Source: Denitrobacterium detoxificans (GTDB taxonomy: Bacteria; Actinomycetota; Coriobacteriia; Coriobacteriales; Eggerthellaceae). From it: DNA of 64,000 nucleotides. Position numbers and translations under genes: made by a program. Below are positions 50,830 through 60,349 of the stretch, one piece after another. The stretch covers positions 976,001 to 1,040,000 of the forward strand of contig NZ_CP011402.1 in the NCBI RefSeq assembly GCF_001643775.1, in the 5' to 3' direction. Every line of letters starts with the position of its first letter. The stretch's first letter is position 1. Below the pieces are notes generated by a model that searched no databases, was not told the DNA's origin, and was given only the letters and a program-made list of their open reading frames with translations.

Positions 50830-51072
50830 ATGGTCAAGATTCGCCTCGCCCGTCATGGCGCTAAAAAGGCCCCGTACTACCGCATCGTTGTCGCCGACGC
50901 TCGCTCTCCTCGCGACGGTCGTCTGATCGACGAAGTTGGTCGTTATAACCCCAACACCGATCCTTCCATGATCAAGATCGATCTGGAGAAGGTCGACAAG
51001 TGGATCGCCAATGGCGCTCAGCCCACCGACACGGTTGCTCGCCTCATCGAAACCGCTCGCAAGGACGCATAA
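50830..51072 (+). CDS. rpsP: 30S ribosomal protein S16
   Basis: The 80-aa protein [23 protein letters not shown]...[14 protein letters not shown] is S16. AAAGGAG lies upstream. It opens the conserved rpsP-khpA-rimM-trmD operon. Confidence 0.98.
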   Translation: MVKIRLARHGAKKAPYYRIVVADARSPRDGRLIDEVGRYNPNTDPSMIKIDLEKVDKWIANGAQPTDTVARLIETARKDA

Positions 51073-51075
51073 ATT

Positions 51076-51327
51076 ATGTCCGATCAGACTATGGATCTGG
51101 CGGGATTGGTTCGTACGCTCGTAGAGCCTATTGTTGAGTATCCTGGCGACCTGCAGGTTTCCCAGACGGAATCCGACGCAGGCATTCTCGTTGAGATCGC
51201 TCTCAACGAAGAGGATACGGGCAAGGTCATCGGTCGACAGGGTCGCGTAATCAAGGCCATCCGCACGCTTGCTCGTGCCGCTGCCGTCCGAGCCGATCGT
51301 CACGTCGATGTGGAGATTGCCGAATAA
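51076..51327 (+). CDS. khpA: KH-domain RNA-binding protein KhpA
   Basis: The 83-aa protein has the KH GxxG loop in GKVIGRQGRVIKAIRTL. KhpA dimers bind RNA and often act with KhpB in ribosome-related or envelope regulation. The stop lies 1 base before rimM. Confidence 0.95.
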   Translation: MSDQTMDLAGLVRTLVEPIVEYPGDLQVSQTESDAGILVEIALNEEDTGKVIGRQGRVIKAIRTLARAAAVRADRHVDVEIAE

Positions 51328-51328
51328 A

Positions 51329-51883
51329 ATGGGTGCGTGGGTTCGTGTAGCTCGCGTAGCGAAGACTAGGAATCTTGAAGGGAACCTCGTGGTGCAAGCC
51401 ATCGCGGGGCTCCCTTTCCTGCTTTCGGAGGGTATGGAAGTGCGTTTCGTGCCTCCTACGCTGAAGGGTCCCCGGTCTGCGTTTGTGCGCGAGTTGTTTC
51501 AAAGCAAGGGCAACGCCTGCGAGGTATCGTTCGATGGTGTCGAATCGGCTTCGGACGCCGATTTGCTCATTGGGTCATATTGCCTGGTAAGGCGTGATAG
51601 TCTGCCCGAAATCGATTATGCAAGCACGCCTTCTGCACTTGCTGGGTGGCGTGTATGCGATGCCGAGTTCGGCGATTTGGGCGAAATAGCCGAAGTTATC
51701 GACAATCCCGGTCAGTCGCTTTTGGTCGTGCGCGGTGAGCGCGGCGAAGTGCTCATTCCCGTCGTCGACGAGTTCATTCGCTCGATTCAGGAAGAGGAGC
51801 GCGTGGTTGGCACCGCCATTCCTGCTGGCCTGCTCACGCTTTCCGAATCGTCCGACGAGGATCTGCCGGAGGACGAATCGTGA
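51329..51883 (+). CDS. rimM: Ribosome maturation factor RimM
   Basis: The 184-aa protein has an N-terminal RimM barrel (VRVARVAKTRNLEGNLVVQAI) and a C-terminal PRC barrel (LAGWRVCDAEFGDLGEI, LIPVVDEFIRSI), with an acidic tail. It assists 30S head assembly. ATG at 51329 is chosen over the in-frame start inside khpA. Its TGA overlaps the trmD GTG as GTGA. Confidence 0.93.
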   Translation: MGAWVRVARVAKTRNLEGNLVVQAIAGLPFLLSEGMEVRFVPPTLKGPRSAFVRELFQSKGNACEVSFDGVESASDADLLIGSYCLVRRDSLPEIDYASTPSALAGWRVCDAEFGDLGEIAEVIDNPGQSLLVVRGERGEVLIPVVDEFIRSIQEEERVVGTAIPAGLLTLSESSDEDLPEDES

Positions 51884-52605
51884 TCGTAGATACGCTCTCC
51901 ACGTTTCCCGGCATGTACGAATCGGTGATGGGCACGAGCATGATGCGCATCGCACAGGAAAAGGGCGCTCTCGAATTTCACGCTCACGACCTGCGCGATT
52001 GGACGCACGATCGCCATCGCACCACCGATGACGAGCCATATGGCGGTGGCCAGGGCCTCGTTATGAAGTGCGAGCCCATCTTCGAGGCGTATGACAGCAT
52101 TGCCTCTGCGGGCCCCAAGCCCTACACGCTCTTCCTTACGCCAACGGGCGAGCCTTTCAATCAGGGGCTGGCTCAGGAACTTTCCGAGAAGCCCCGACTG
52201 CTGTTCATCTGCGGTCATTACGAAGGCATCGACGAGCGTGCATACTCGCTTGCCGATTGCTGCATTTCTCTGGGTGACTACGTGCTTACCAGCGGTGAAC
52301 TTGCCAGCATGGTGGTCATCGATGCCGTTGCGCGTTTGCTTCCAGGCGTTCTGGGCGACGAGGGTAGTGCGGTTGACGAAAGCTTCTACGACGGATTGCT
52401 GGAATATCCGCAGTACACCCGCCCGTCTACGTTTCGGGGTATGGAGGTGCCACCCGTGTTGCTTTCGGGCAATCATGCGGCCATCGATCGCTGGCGTCGT
52501 GAGCAGAGCATCGAACGTACCGCCCGCTTGCGCCCCGACCTTATCGAAGAATCCAACTTGTCGCAACAAGACCGCGACTTTTTGAAATCTTTGCACAGCC
52601 GCTAA
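51880..52605 (+). CDS. trmD: tRNA (guanine37-N1)-methyltransferase TrmD
   Basis: The 241-aa protein has the SPOUT knot segment SLGDYVLTSGELASMVVIDAVARLLPGVLG and RTTDDEPYGGGQGLVM. It methylates G37 of tRNAs reading CNN and GGN-type codons. The GTG start overlaps the rimM stop. Confidence 0.97.
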   Translation: MIVDTLSTFPGMYESVMGTSMMRIAQEKGALEFHAHDLRDWTHDRHRTTDDEPYGGGQGLVMKCEPIFEAYDSIASAGPKPYTLFLTPTGEPFNQGLAQELSEKPRLLFICGHYEGIDERAYSLADCCISLGDYVLTSGELASMVVIDAVARLLPGVLGDEGSAVDESFYDGLLEYPQYTRPSTFRGMEVPPVLLSGNHAAIDRWRREQSIERTARLRPDLIEESNLSQQDRDFLKSLHSR

Positions 52606-52682
52606 TGGGCTGCCGTCGAAGCGCTATCATTAAAATTCACCATTAATAACGTTTGGGCGTTTCGCCACGGAGAGGAAAGCCG

Positions 52683-53255
52683 ATGAATTCCGGTAACCAT
52701 GCACCTTCGAAGTCGGGAGGTTTCGGGCGCGCGTGCGTTGAATTCTTGGTTATCGTGGCCCTTATTGTCGGCTGCGCTTATTTGCTCCGCACGTATGTCA
52801 TCACGCCTTACGAGGTTCCTTCCGGCAGCATGGAAACGACCATCATGTCGGATGACCGCATCTTCTCGGAAAAGATTTCGTATTATTCCCGCTCCGTACA
52901 GGTGGGCGATATCGTTACCTTCGACGATCCCGAAGTCGACGGCCGTACGCTCGTGAAGCGCGTCGTTGCCACGGGTGGTCAAACGGTCGATCTGGTCGAC
53001 GGCGTGGTGTACGTCGATGGGGAAGCGGCGTTCGAGCCTTATACCAACGGGCAGCAATCGTACCCGCTCAGCACCGCAGCCGATGTCACCGTCGAATATC
53101 CCTACACCGTTCCCGAAGGCTATATCTGGGTAATGGGCGACAATCGCGGTAACTCTGCCGATTCGCGCTATTTCGGCGCCGTGCCCGTTTCCAGCGTCAC
53201 GGGTCACGTGTGCTTCATCTACTGGCCGTTCCAGCATTTCGGCCCCATTAGCTAA
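52683..53255 (+). CDS. lepB: Signal peptidase I
   Basis: The 190-aa protein has one membrane anchor ([20 protein letters not shown]), catalytic Ser in PSGSMETTI, catalytic Lys in [11 protein letters not shown] and the [14 protein letters not shown] box. It releases exported proteins from the membrane after Sec transport. GAGAGGAAAG precedes the ATG. Confidence 0.96.
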   Translation: MNSGNHAPSKSGGFGRACVEFLVIVALIVGCAYLLRTYVITPYEVPSGSMETTIMSDDRIFSEKISYYSRSVQVGDIVTFDDPEVDGRTLVKRVVATGGQTVDLVDGVVYVDGEAAFEPYTNGQQSYPLSTAADVTVEYPYTVPEGYIWVMGDNRGNSADSRYFGAVPVSSVTGHVCFIYWPFQHFGPIS

Positions 53256-53292
53256 TCATCAATTCTTTTGCAGGAAGACTACGAGGAGGATC

Positions 53293-54225
53293 ATGGCACC
53301 TCAGGACGCCACGGTGAATGCGGGAGCCGTTCCCACATTCCAAGACATCATTATGAATCTCCAGCATTACTGGGCCGAGCAGGGCTGCGTTATTCTGCAG
53401 CCGTATGACGGCGCGGTGGGCGCTGGTACCAACCATACTGCCACCACGCTGCGTTCGCTTGGTCCCGATACCTGGCGTACGGCGTATGTGCAGGGTTGCC
53501 GCAGGCCAACCGATGGTCGCTATGGCGAGAACCCGAATCGCCTGCAGTACTACTACCAGTTCCAGGTGCTCATGAAGCCTTCGCCCGACAATATCCAGGA
53601 TCTGTACTTGGGTAGCCTGCGCGCTATCGGCATCGAGCCGAACGAGCACGACGTCCGCTTTGTCGAAGACGACTGGGAAAGCCCCACGTTGGGCGCATGG
53701 GGCCTTGGCTGGGAAGTCTGGCTGAATGGCATGGAAGTCACGCAGTTCACGTACTTCCAGCAGGTCGGCGGCTTCGAATGCTCGCCGGTTCCCGTGGAAA
53801 TCGCCTACGGCCTGGAACGTCTTACCATGTACATCCAGGGCGTCGACAGCGTCTACGACATCATCTGGGCGCGTGGCGACGACGGCGTCGAATTCACGTA
53901 TGGCGACGTCTATCTGGAAAACGAGCGTGAGTTCTCTACGTACAACTTTGAAATCGGCAACACCGATTTCCTGTTCCAGCTGTTCGATAATTGCGAAGCC
54001 GAAGCTCAGGCGTGCCTTGCCGCCAACCTTCCGCTTCCCGCGTACGACTGGGTTTTGAAGTGCAATCATGCGTTCAACCTGCTCGATGCTCGTGGCGTCA
54101 TTTCCGCTACCGAGCGCATGGCATACATTCTGCGCGTCCGTTCCATGGTGAAGGATTGCTGCGCGTCGTACATGGAGCATGTGGTGGGTTCGGCTCCCCA
54201 GCTCGAGGAAGAGAAGGGGGAGTAG
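53293..54225 (+). CDS. glyQ: Glycyl-tRNA synthetase alpha subunit
   Basis: The 310-aa protein has the class II core typical of Gly[47 protein letters not shown] and [13 protein letters not shown]. It catalyses glycyl-adenylate formation with the beta subunit. AGGAGG precedes the ATG, and glyS starts one base after its stop. No T-box leader is seen upstream. Confidence 0.97.
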   Translation: MAPQDATVNAGAVPTFQDIIMNLQHYWAEQGCVILQPYDGAVGAGTNHTATTLRSLGPDTWRTAYVQGCRRPTDGRYGENPNRLQYYYQFQVLMKPSPDNIQDLYLGSLRAIGIEPNEHDVRFVEDDWESPTLGAWGLGWEVWLNGMEVTQFTYFQQVGGFECSPVPVEIAYGLERLTMYIQGVDSVYDIIWARGDDGVEFTYGDVYLENEREFSTYNFEIGNTDFLFQLFDNCEAEAQACLAANLPLPAYDWVLKCNHAFNLLDARGVISATERMAYILRVRSMVKDCCASYMEHVVGSAPQLEEEKGE

Positions 54226-54226
54226 C

Positions 54227-56317
54227 ATGTCGAATACGCATACGCTCGCATTTGAAATCGGCGTCGAGGAGATTCCCGCGTTCGATCTTGATTCCGCACG
54301 CAAGCAGCTCGAGAAGGCCGTTCCCGAGGCGTTTCAGGCTGCGCGCATTCCATTCCAGCAGTTCGATATCTACACGAGCCCCCGTCGCATCATCGTGATG
54401 GGCTACGGGCTGCCGGAGGCAACTGAGGCGCTGCGCGAGGAATATCGTGGTCCTGCGGCCAAGATCGCGTTCGATGCCGAAGGTAATCCCACGAAGGCTG
54501 CCATTGGCTTTGCCCGTGGCAAGGGCCTTACGCCCGACGACTTGGAGCGTCGCGACGAGGGCGGCGTCGAGTATGTGTACGCCACGAAGGAAATCCCCGC
54601 TACGCCCATTATCAGCCTGCTTCCCGGCATTTTGTCGGAATTCATCACCATGCTGAAGTGGCCCCGCAGCTGCCGCTGGGCTGCATACCGCGATTACTTC
54701 GTGCGCCCGGTTCGCTGGATTTGCGCAATGCTCGACGACCAGGTTATTCCCGTTACGTTTGCGGGTGCCGTTTCCGGTAACACCACCATGGGCCATCGCG
54801 TGCTTGCTCCTGGCGAGCATGTGGTCGACACGGCCGAGCGCCTCATTGACGTCGTTCGCTCTGCCTACGTTGTGCCTTCCCAGGCCGAGCGTGAGCAGAT
54901 CATTCGCGAGGGCGTTGCCGCCATCGAAGCCGAAACGGGCTGCAAGGCCGAGCTGCCTGCGAAGACGCTGCTCGAGGTCGTGAACCTCTCCGAGTATCCC
55001 ACGCCTTTGCGTGCCACGTTCGACGAGGAATTCCTGCAGGTGCCGGAAGAGATCATCGTCGACGCCATGCTCATGCACCAGCGCTACTTCCCGCTGTACA
55101 ACGCTCAGGGCAAGCTTACCAACGACTTCATCATCGTCTCCAATGGCGACCCTGCTTGCAATGCCACCATCGTCGATGGCAACGAGCGCGTAGTGCGTGC
55201 CCGCCTTTCCGATGCGAAGTTCTTCTACGAGGAGGACCTGAAGAACCCTCTCGAGTCCTATGTCGAGAAGCTCGACGCCGTCGTGTTCCAGGAATCGCTG
55301 GGCACGGTGCGCGCCAAGGCCCAGCGTCTGGCTGCTTTGGCTGGCCATTTGGCCGACGATGCGAAGCTTTCCGAGCAGGACGCCGCCGATCTGAAGCGCG
55401 CTGCATACCTGTGCAAGGCCGACCTCGTAACCAATGCGGTTATCGAGTTCACCAGCGTGCAGGGCGTCATGGGCAGCTACTATGCCTTGGCTTCCGGCGA
55501 AACGCCGCAGGTTGCGCAGGCCATTGGCCAGCACTACCAGCCTCGTTTCGCGGGCGATGCCGCTCCCGATACCGTGGTGGGCAAGCTCGTTGCGTTCGCC
55601 GATAAGCTCGACACCATCTGCGGCCTGTTCGCCGTCGACCAGGGTCCCACGGGCTCTTCCGACCCGTTCGCGCTGCGTCGTAGCGCCATCGGCATCGTTG
55701 GCATGCTCGAGGCCGGGCTTCCTGTGTCCCTCGATGCCGCCATCGATTTTTCGCTTGACGAGTTCGATCGTCAGGGCGTCACGTTCGACCGAAATGCCGT
55801 GCGTGCTGCCGTGGTCGACTTCTTCGTTACGCGCACCAAGGTCATCCTGCGTGACGGCGGCGCTTCTGCCGACGCAGTCGATGCCGTGCTTGCCGCGGGC
55901 GTAACCGAACCCGCCATTATCATCAAGCGTACCCGCGCGTTGGAAGAGGCTCGCGCCGGTATGCCCGAGGTCATGGCCGACCTGGCAATCGCGTACGACA
56001 GGGCGAATAACCTGCGCGATGAGTCTCTGGGCATCGAAGTCGACGCAACGCTCTTCCAGGGCGAGGAATCCGAGCTCGACTTTGCAATCGATGCAGTCTC
56101 CGCTGCGGTTCCCGGCTTGCTTGTTGCGGGCGATTACGAGGCGGCGCTCAAGCAGCTCGCTTCGTTGCGCGGGCCCATCGATGCGTTCTTCGAGGCCGTC
56201 ATGGTCATGGCCGAAGACGAGGCGCTGCGTAGCAATCGTTTGCGGTTGCTCAACAAGTTCGTCTCGGCGTTTTCGGGCGTTGCTGATTTCGGTAAGCTGG
56301 CAAAGGCGGCACGCTAA
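54227..56317 (+). CDS. glyS: Glycyl-tRNA synthetase beta subunit
   Basis: The 696-aa protein starts with TLAFEIGVEEIPAFDLDSARKQL and contains the GlyS HD-like and anticodon-binding regions (YFPLYNAQGKLTNDFIIVSNG, DARLSDAKFFYEEDL-like segment, RSNRLRLL near the end). It binds tRNA-Gly within the alpha2beta2 enzyme. GGGGGAG precedes the ATG. Confidence 0.97.
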   Translation: MSNTHTLAFEIGVEEIPAFDLDSARKQLEKAVPEAFQAARIPFQQFDIYTSPRRIIVMGYGLPEATEALREEYRGPAAKIAFDAEGNPTKAAIGFARGKGLTPDDLERRDEGGVEYVYATKEIPATPIISLLPGILSEFITMLKWPRSCRWAAYRDYFVRPVRWICAMLDDQVIPVTFAGAVSGNTTMGHRVLAPGEHVVDTAERLIDVVRSAYVVPSQAEREQIIREGVAAIEAETGCKAELPAKTLLEVVNLSEYPTPLRATFDEEFLQVPEEIIVDAMLMHQRYFPLYNAQGKLTNDFIIVSNGDPACNATIVDGNERVVRARLSDAKFFYEEDLKNPLESYVEKLDAVVFQESLGTVRAKAQRLAALAGHLADDAKLSEQDAADLKRAAYLCKADLVTNAVIEFTSVQGVMGSYYALASGETPQVAQAIGQHYQPRFAGDAAPDTVVGKLVAFADKLDTICGLFAVDQGPTGSSDPFALRRSAIGIVGMLEAGLPVSLDAAIDFSLDEFDRQGVTFDRNAVRAAVVDFFVTRTKVILRDGGASADAVDAVLAAGVTEPAIIIKRTRALEEARAGMPEVMADLAIAYDRANNLRDESLGIEVDATLFQGEESELDFAIDAVSAAVPGLLVAGDYEAALKQLASLRGPIDAFFEAVMVMAEDEALRSNRLRLLNKFVSAFSGVADFGKLAKAAR

Positions 56318-56339
56318 GCACGTTGTGTATTGTTTGTTC

Positions 56340-56368
56340 GACGCGCCCGCATAGGGCGCGTCTTTTTT
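56340..56368 (+). terminator. Terminator after glyQS
   Basis: GACGCGCCC and GGGCGCGTC form a perfect 9-bp stem with a 5-nt loop, followed by TTTTTT. Confidence 0.92.
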
Positions 56369-56384
56369 ATGCGGAGGCATGTAT

Positions 56385-57269
56385 ATGGAGACCATTCAAT
56401 ATGGCGCGGAAACGTCTTCCATTCCCACCATCCACGTTATTAGCGACTCAGTGGGAACTACCGCGTCGGCCATAGCACGTGCTGCGGCTGCCCAGTTCGG
56501 TGAAACGGAGCCGCGCGTTGAGCTGCTTCCCAACGTGCGTTCGTTCGAGGAGGTGCGCGATTACCTGCTCGCCCATGCCGAGTACCATCGCGAGTTGTAT
56601 GGCAAGCCCGACATGATCGTGCTGTACACCATCATCGACGCCCAGGTGAACGAGAAGCTGCGTGCGTTCTTCGCCGAGTATCCCCAGTTTGCCGCAGTGG
56701 ACCTCATGACCGATGCCGTTGCCTCCATCAAGCGGGTAAGCGGCATGGAGCCCATCCTGCAGCCTGGCGAGTTGCATGCCACCGACGAGCGCTATTTCAA
56801 CCGCATCGAAGCCATGGAATTCACCATCGAGCACGACGATGGCCGCAATCCGCAGGATCTTACCAAGGCGGACATCGTGTTGCTGGGCGTTTCGCGCTGC
56901 GGCAAGACGCCCATTTCCATCTACCTTTCCCAAGAGGGGTATCGCGTGAGCAATGTGCCGCTCGACCTGCAGAGCACGCCTCCGCGTCAGCTGTATGACG
57001 TCGATCCTTCACGGCTTTTTGGCCTCATGACCACGTCCGACGTGCTCGTCGACATTCGACGCAAGCGCCTGGGCCGCGCCCTTTCGGTGGCATCGTCCTA
57101 CGCCGAACCCGAACAGGTTGTGGCCGATCTGGATGAGGCGCGGGCTCTCATGCGGCGCCTTGGCTGCATCGTCATTCACACCGAGCATCGGGCTGTGGAG
57201 GAAACGGCGCAGGAGATTCTGCGCTTCTACGAGATGAGGCATCCGCGCAGCATTCCGCGCCCGCGCTAG
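56385..57269 (+). CDS. ppsR: PPDK/PEP-synthase regulatory protein (kinase-pyrophosphorylase)
   Basis: The 294-aa protein shows the DUF299 pattern: IHVISDSVGTTASAIARAAAAQF and the P-loop LLGVSRCGKTPISIYLSQEGY. It reversibly phosphorylates pyruvate phosphate dikinase using ADP and removes the phosphate with Pi. ppdK lies directly downstream, its expected target. ATG 56385 gives a better ribosome-binding-site distance than the ATG two codons upstream. Confidence 0.94.
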   Translation: METIQYGAETSSIPTIHVISDSVGTTASAIARAAAAQFGETEPRVELLPNVRSFEEVRDYLLAHAEYHRELYGKPDMIVLYTIIDAQVNEKLRAFFAEYPQFAAVDLMTDAVASIKRVSGMEPILQPGELHATDERYFNRIEAMEFTIEHDDGRNPQDLTKADIVLLGVSRCGKTPISIYLSQEGYRVSNVPLDLQSTPPRQLYDVDPSRLFGLMTTSDVLVDIRRKRLGRALSVASSYAEPEQVVADLDEARALMRRLGCIVIHTEHRAVEETAQEILRFYEMRHPRSIPRPR

Positions 57270-57448
57270 CGCGTTCCGGCGTGGCGTTTTGCCATGTGAG
57301 CACAGTGCCGCTTAGCGTTGTCATTGTACGCATTTTGTCATAAAGCCTATTCGCCGTTTGCATTGCGCTATTATTAGCGTGCTCTCTCGCGATTTCGGAG
57401 TTACACGCGGGGGAGAGACTTTTAGAACGTCGCGAATAAGGAGTAAAA
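57270..57448. other. Leader region upstream of ppdK
   Basis: The 179-base gap is AT-rich in its middle, with two copies of TTGTCA (near 57317 and 57337), which are plausible -35 elements, and TATTAT near 57369. No pair has ideal spacing, and I see no riboswitch-like structure. Confidence 0.35.
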
Positions 57449-60163
57449 GTGACCGAAGAAGTGAAGCGCGTCTATGCATTCGGCAAGGATGCTGACGGCA
57501 AGAATGTAACCGAGGGTAATACGAACATGAAGCCGCAGCTGGGCGGCAAGGGCGCTAACCTCGCCGAGATGGCCAACATTGGCCTTCCGGTTCCTCCCGG
57601 CTTCACCATCACCTGCCAGACCTGCATGGAGTATTCCAACGCTGGCAACGTATGGCCCGAGGGCGCGCTTGACACCATCCGCCAGTACCGCGAAGACCTT
57701 GAGCAGCGCGTGGGCAAGAAGATTGGCGATCCGAAGGACCCGCTGCTCGTTTCCGTCCGTTCCGGCGCTCCCATTTCCATGCCCGGTATGATGGATACCG
57801 TACTCAACCTTGGTCTGAATGACGAGTCCATCAACGGCCTCATCGAGCAGACGGAGAACCCCCGCTTCGCGTGGGACTCCTACCGCCGCTTCATCCAGAT
57901 GTTCAGCAACGTGGTTATGGGCCTCGATGGCGATCTGTTCGAGAACGCCATCACCATCAAGAAGAACGAGCGCGGCGTCAAGAGCGACACCGAGCTTACC
58001 GCGGAAGACCTGCAGGAACTCGTAGCCGAGTTCAAGCGCATCTTCAGCGAGAACGTCGACCTGGCCGCCTATCCCGACCTCGCTCAGGATGGCGTTGCCG
58101 TATTCCCGCAGGATCCCATGGCTCAGCTGAAGCTGGCCATCGAAGCCGTTTTCGGCAGCTGGGATAACCCCCGCGCAGTTCTGTATCGCAAGCAGAACAA
58201 GATCGACGACAACATGGGCACCGCCGTCAACGTGCAGTGCATGGTCTTCGGCAACAAGGGCGCTACGTCCGCTACGGGCGTTGCCTTCACGCGTAACGCT
58301 GCCAATGGCGCCAAGGAATACTATGGCGACTACCTGGTAAACGCTCAGGGCGAAGACGTTGTTGCCGGTATCCGCAACACCAGCCCCATCTCCGAGCTCA
58401 AGCATACGCCGGGCCTGGAAGAGGCTGGCAAGGAGCTCGAAGACGTGTTCGTGCTGCTGGAGAACCACTTCCGCGACATGATGGACATCGAGTTCACCAT
58501 CGAGCAGGGCAAGCTTTACATGCTCCAGACGCGCGTGGGCAAGCGTACCGCTGCCGCCGCCCTCCATATTGCTATCGACATGGAGAAGGAAGGCCTCATC
58601 ACGAAGGAAGAGGCTGTTTCCCGCGTCGAGCCCGAACAGCTCGACCAGCTGCTGCATCCCCAGTTCGATAAGAACGCCACCTATGACGTACTGGCCACTG
58701 GCCTGAACGCCAGCCCTGGCGCTGCTGTGGGCGAAGTTGTGTTCAGCAGCGAAGATGCCGTGCGCGTGGCCGAAGAGGGCCGCAAGTGCGTGCTGGTTCG
58801 CTGGGAGACCAACCCCGACGACCTCGCTGGCATGATTGCCGCCGAGGGCATTCTTACCAGCCATGGTGGCAAGACGAGCCACGCTGCCGTTATCGCTCGT
58901 GGCATGGGCGCTCCTTGCGTCTGCGGTGTCGACGCTCTGAAGATCGACGCCGAGAAGAAGGAAATCGTTGTTTCCGGCACCGACGTCGTGCTGCATGAGG
59001 GCGACATGATCTCCATCGACGGTACCACTGGTATCGTGGTCAAGGGCGCCGTCGACCTGGTTATGCCCGAACTCACCGGCGACCTCGACACCATCCTGGA
59101 ATGGGCTGACGAAATCCGCGAGCTGGGTGTTCGCGCCAACGCCGACAACCCCGAAGATGCCGAGCTGTCCCGTAAGTTTGGCGCCGAGGGCATTGGCCTG
59201 TGCCGTACCGAGCACATGTTCCTGGGCGACCGCAAGCAGATCATCCAGAAGTTCATCCTCGACGAGAACGAGGATGTGCGTGCCGAATGCGTCAAGCAGC
59301 TCGGCGAACTGCAGACCGGTGACTTCCTGGGCATGTTCCGCGCCATGGACGGCCTGCCCGTCATCGTGCGTCTGCTCGATCCGCCGCTGCACGAGTTCCT
59401 GGAAAGCCCCCGCGCGCTCGATGTCGCCATCGCTCGCATGGAGGAGAAGGGTGCCAGCGCCGACGAAATCGCCGCTAAGCGTAACCTCATGGCTCAGATC
59501 GACGGTTGGGCCGAAGCCAACCCCATGCTGGGTCTGCGCGGCTGCCGTCTGTCCATCCTCTTCCCGCAGCTTCCCGAAATGCAGGTTCGTGCCATCGCTA
59601 CGGCTGCTGCCCGCCTGAAGAAGGAAGGCCTGAACCCCCAGCCCGAAATCATGATCCCGCTGGTTGCCTTCGAGAGCGAAATCGAAACGCTCCGCGAGAA
59701 GGCCGAGGGCTTCGTGGCCGCCGTTGCCGCCGAAGAGGGCGTTGAACTCGACATCAAGATCGGTACCATGATCGAGCTGCCTCGCGCTGCCGTCATCGCC
59801 GACAAGATCGCCAAGCACGCAGACTTCTTCAGCTTCGGCACGAACGACCTCACGCAGACGACGCTCGGCTTCAGCCGCGACGATGCCGAGGCCAAGTTCC
59901 TGCCCGCGTACATGGAGCAGCACCTGCTCAAGCGCAACCCCTTCGCTACGCTCGACGACGGCGTTGCCGAACTGGTGAAGATGGGCTGCGAGAAGGGCCG
60001 TTCCACGAACCCCGCGCTCAAGCTCGGCGTTTGCGGCGAGCATGGTGGCGATCCCGAGTCCATCATGAAGTTCGCGAAGATCGGTCCCGACTACGTGTCC
60101 TGCTCGCCTTACCGCGTGCCGGTCGCCCGTCTGGCTGCCGCTCAGGCCGCTCTCGCGAAATAA
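57449..60163 (+). CDS. ppdK: Pyruvate, phosphate dikinase
   Basis: The 904-aa protein has the N-terminal ATP-grasp domain (KGANLAEMANIGLPVPPGFTI, RSGAPISMPGMMDTVLNLG), the phosphohistidine domain with His in GGKTSHAAVIARGMG, and the C-terminal TIM-barrel PEP/pyruvate domain (GTNDLTQTTLGFSRDDAE, GVCGEHGGDPESI). It interconverts pyruvate and PEP using ATP/Pi or AMP/PPi, common in anaerobes for glycolysis and gluconeogenesis. GTG start after AAGGAG. It is regulated by the adjacent ppsR product. Confidence 0.98.
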   Translation: MTEEVKRVYAFGKDADGKNVTEGNTNMKPQLGGKGANLAEMANIGLPVPPGFTITCQTCMEYSNAGNVWPEGALDTIRQYREDLEQRVGKKIGDPKDPLLVSVRSGAPISMPGMMDTVLNLGLNDESINGLIEQTENPRFAWDSYRRFIQMFSNVVMGLDGDLFENAITIKKNERGVKSDTELTAEDLQELVAEFKRIFSENVDLAAYPDLAQDGVAVFPQDPMAQLKLAIEAVFGSWDNPRAVLYRKQNKIDDNMGTAVNVQCMVFGNKGATSATGVAFTRNAANGAKEYYGDYLVNAQGEDVVAGIRNTSPISELKHTPGLEEAGKELEDVFVLLENHFRDMMDIEFTIEQGKLYMLQTRVGKRTAAAALHIAIDMEKEGLITKEEAVSRVEPEQLDQLLHPQFDKNATYDVLATGLNASPGAAVGEVVFSSEDAVRVAEEGRKCVLVRWETNPDDLAGMIAAEGILTSHGGKTSHAAVIARGMGAPCVCGVDALKIDAEKKEIVVSGTDVVLHEGDMISIDGTTGIVVKGAVDLVMPELTGDLDTILEWADEIRELGVRANADNPEDAELSRKFGAEGIGLCRTEHMFLGDRKQIIQKFILDENEDVRAECVKQLGELQTGDFLGMFRAMDGLPVIVRLLDPPLHEFLESPRALDVAIARMEEKGASADEIAAKRNLMAQIDGWAEANPMLGLRGCRLSILFPQLPEMQVRAIATAAARLKKEGLNPQPEIMIPLVAFESEIETLREKAEGFVAAVAAEEGVELDIKIGTMIELPRAAVIADKIAKHADFFSFGTNDLTQTTLGFSRDDAEAKFLPAYMEQHLLKRNPFATLDDGVAELVKMGCEKGRSTNPALKLGVCGEHGGDPESIMKFAKIGPDYVSCSPYRVPVARLAAAQAALAK

Positions 60164-60201
60164 CAGGCTTCTCGCTCTAGAGCGATAAACCAAAAACGTA
60201 C

Positions 60202-60247
60202 GTACTGGCCTCCTGCTTCTTTCAGCGGGAGGCCAGTACTGCTATTC
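60202..60247. terminator. Hairpin terminator after ppdK
   Basis: GTACTGGCCTCC and GGAGGCCAGTAC form a perfect 12-bp stem around a 14-base loop, 38 bases after the stop. The following bases (TGCTATTCTG) are only mildly U-rich. Confidence 0.65.
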
Positions 60248-60349
60248 TGTTCAGTAATGTGTTCAATAATGTAGGGAGCTGGAGTTCTCTTTCGCCAGGT
60301 TTTCCGCTGCGCGGTGGCCCCGGCGAGGGAGCACGGAAAGGAGGGATGC

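Noticed and set aside
57422-60193. Long minus-strand open frame opposite ppdK
   Set aside because: It mirrors ppdK codon structure, lacks a ribosome binding site and reads as a His/Gly/Leu/Val-rich shadow. Similar antisense frames oppose secA, smc, glyS, recG and fakA and are rejected for the same reason.
60164-60349. Glycine riboswitch before the AGCS symporter gene
   Set aside because: AGCS genes sometimes have one, but the conserved glycine-aptamer motifs were not found; only a terminator-like hairpin is visible.
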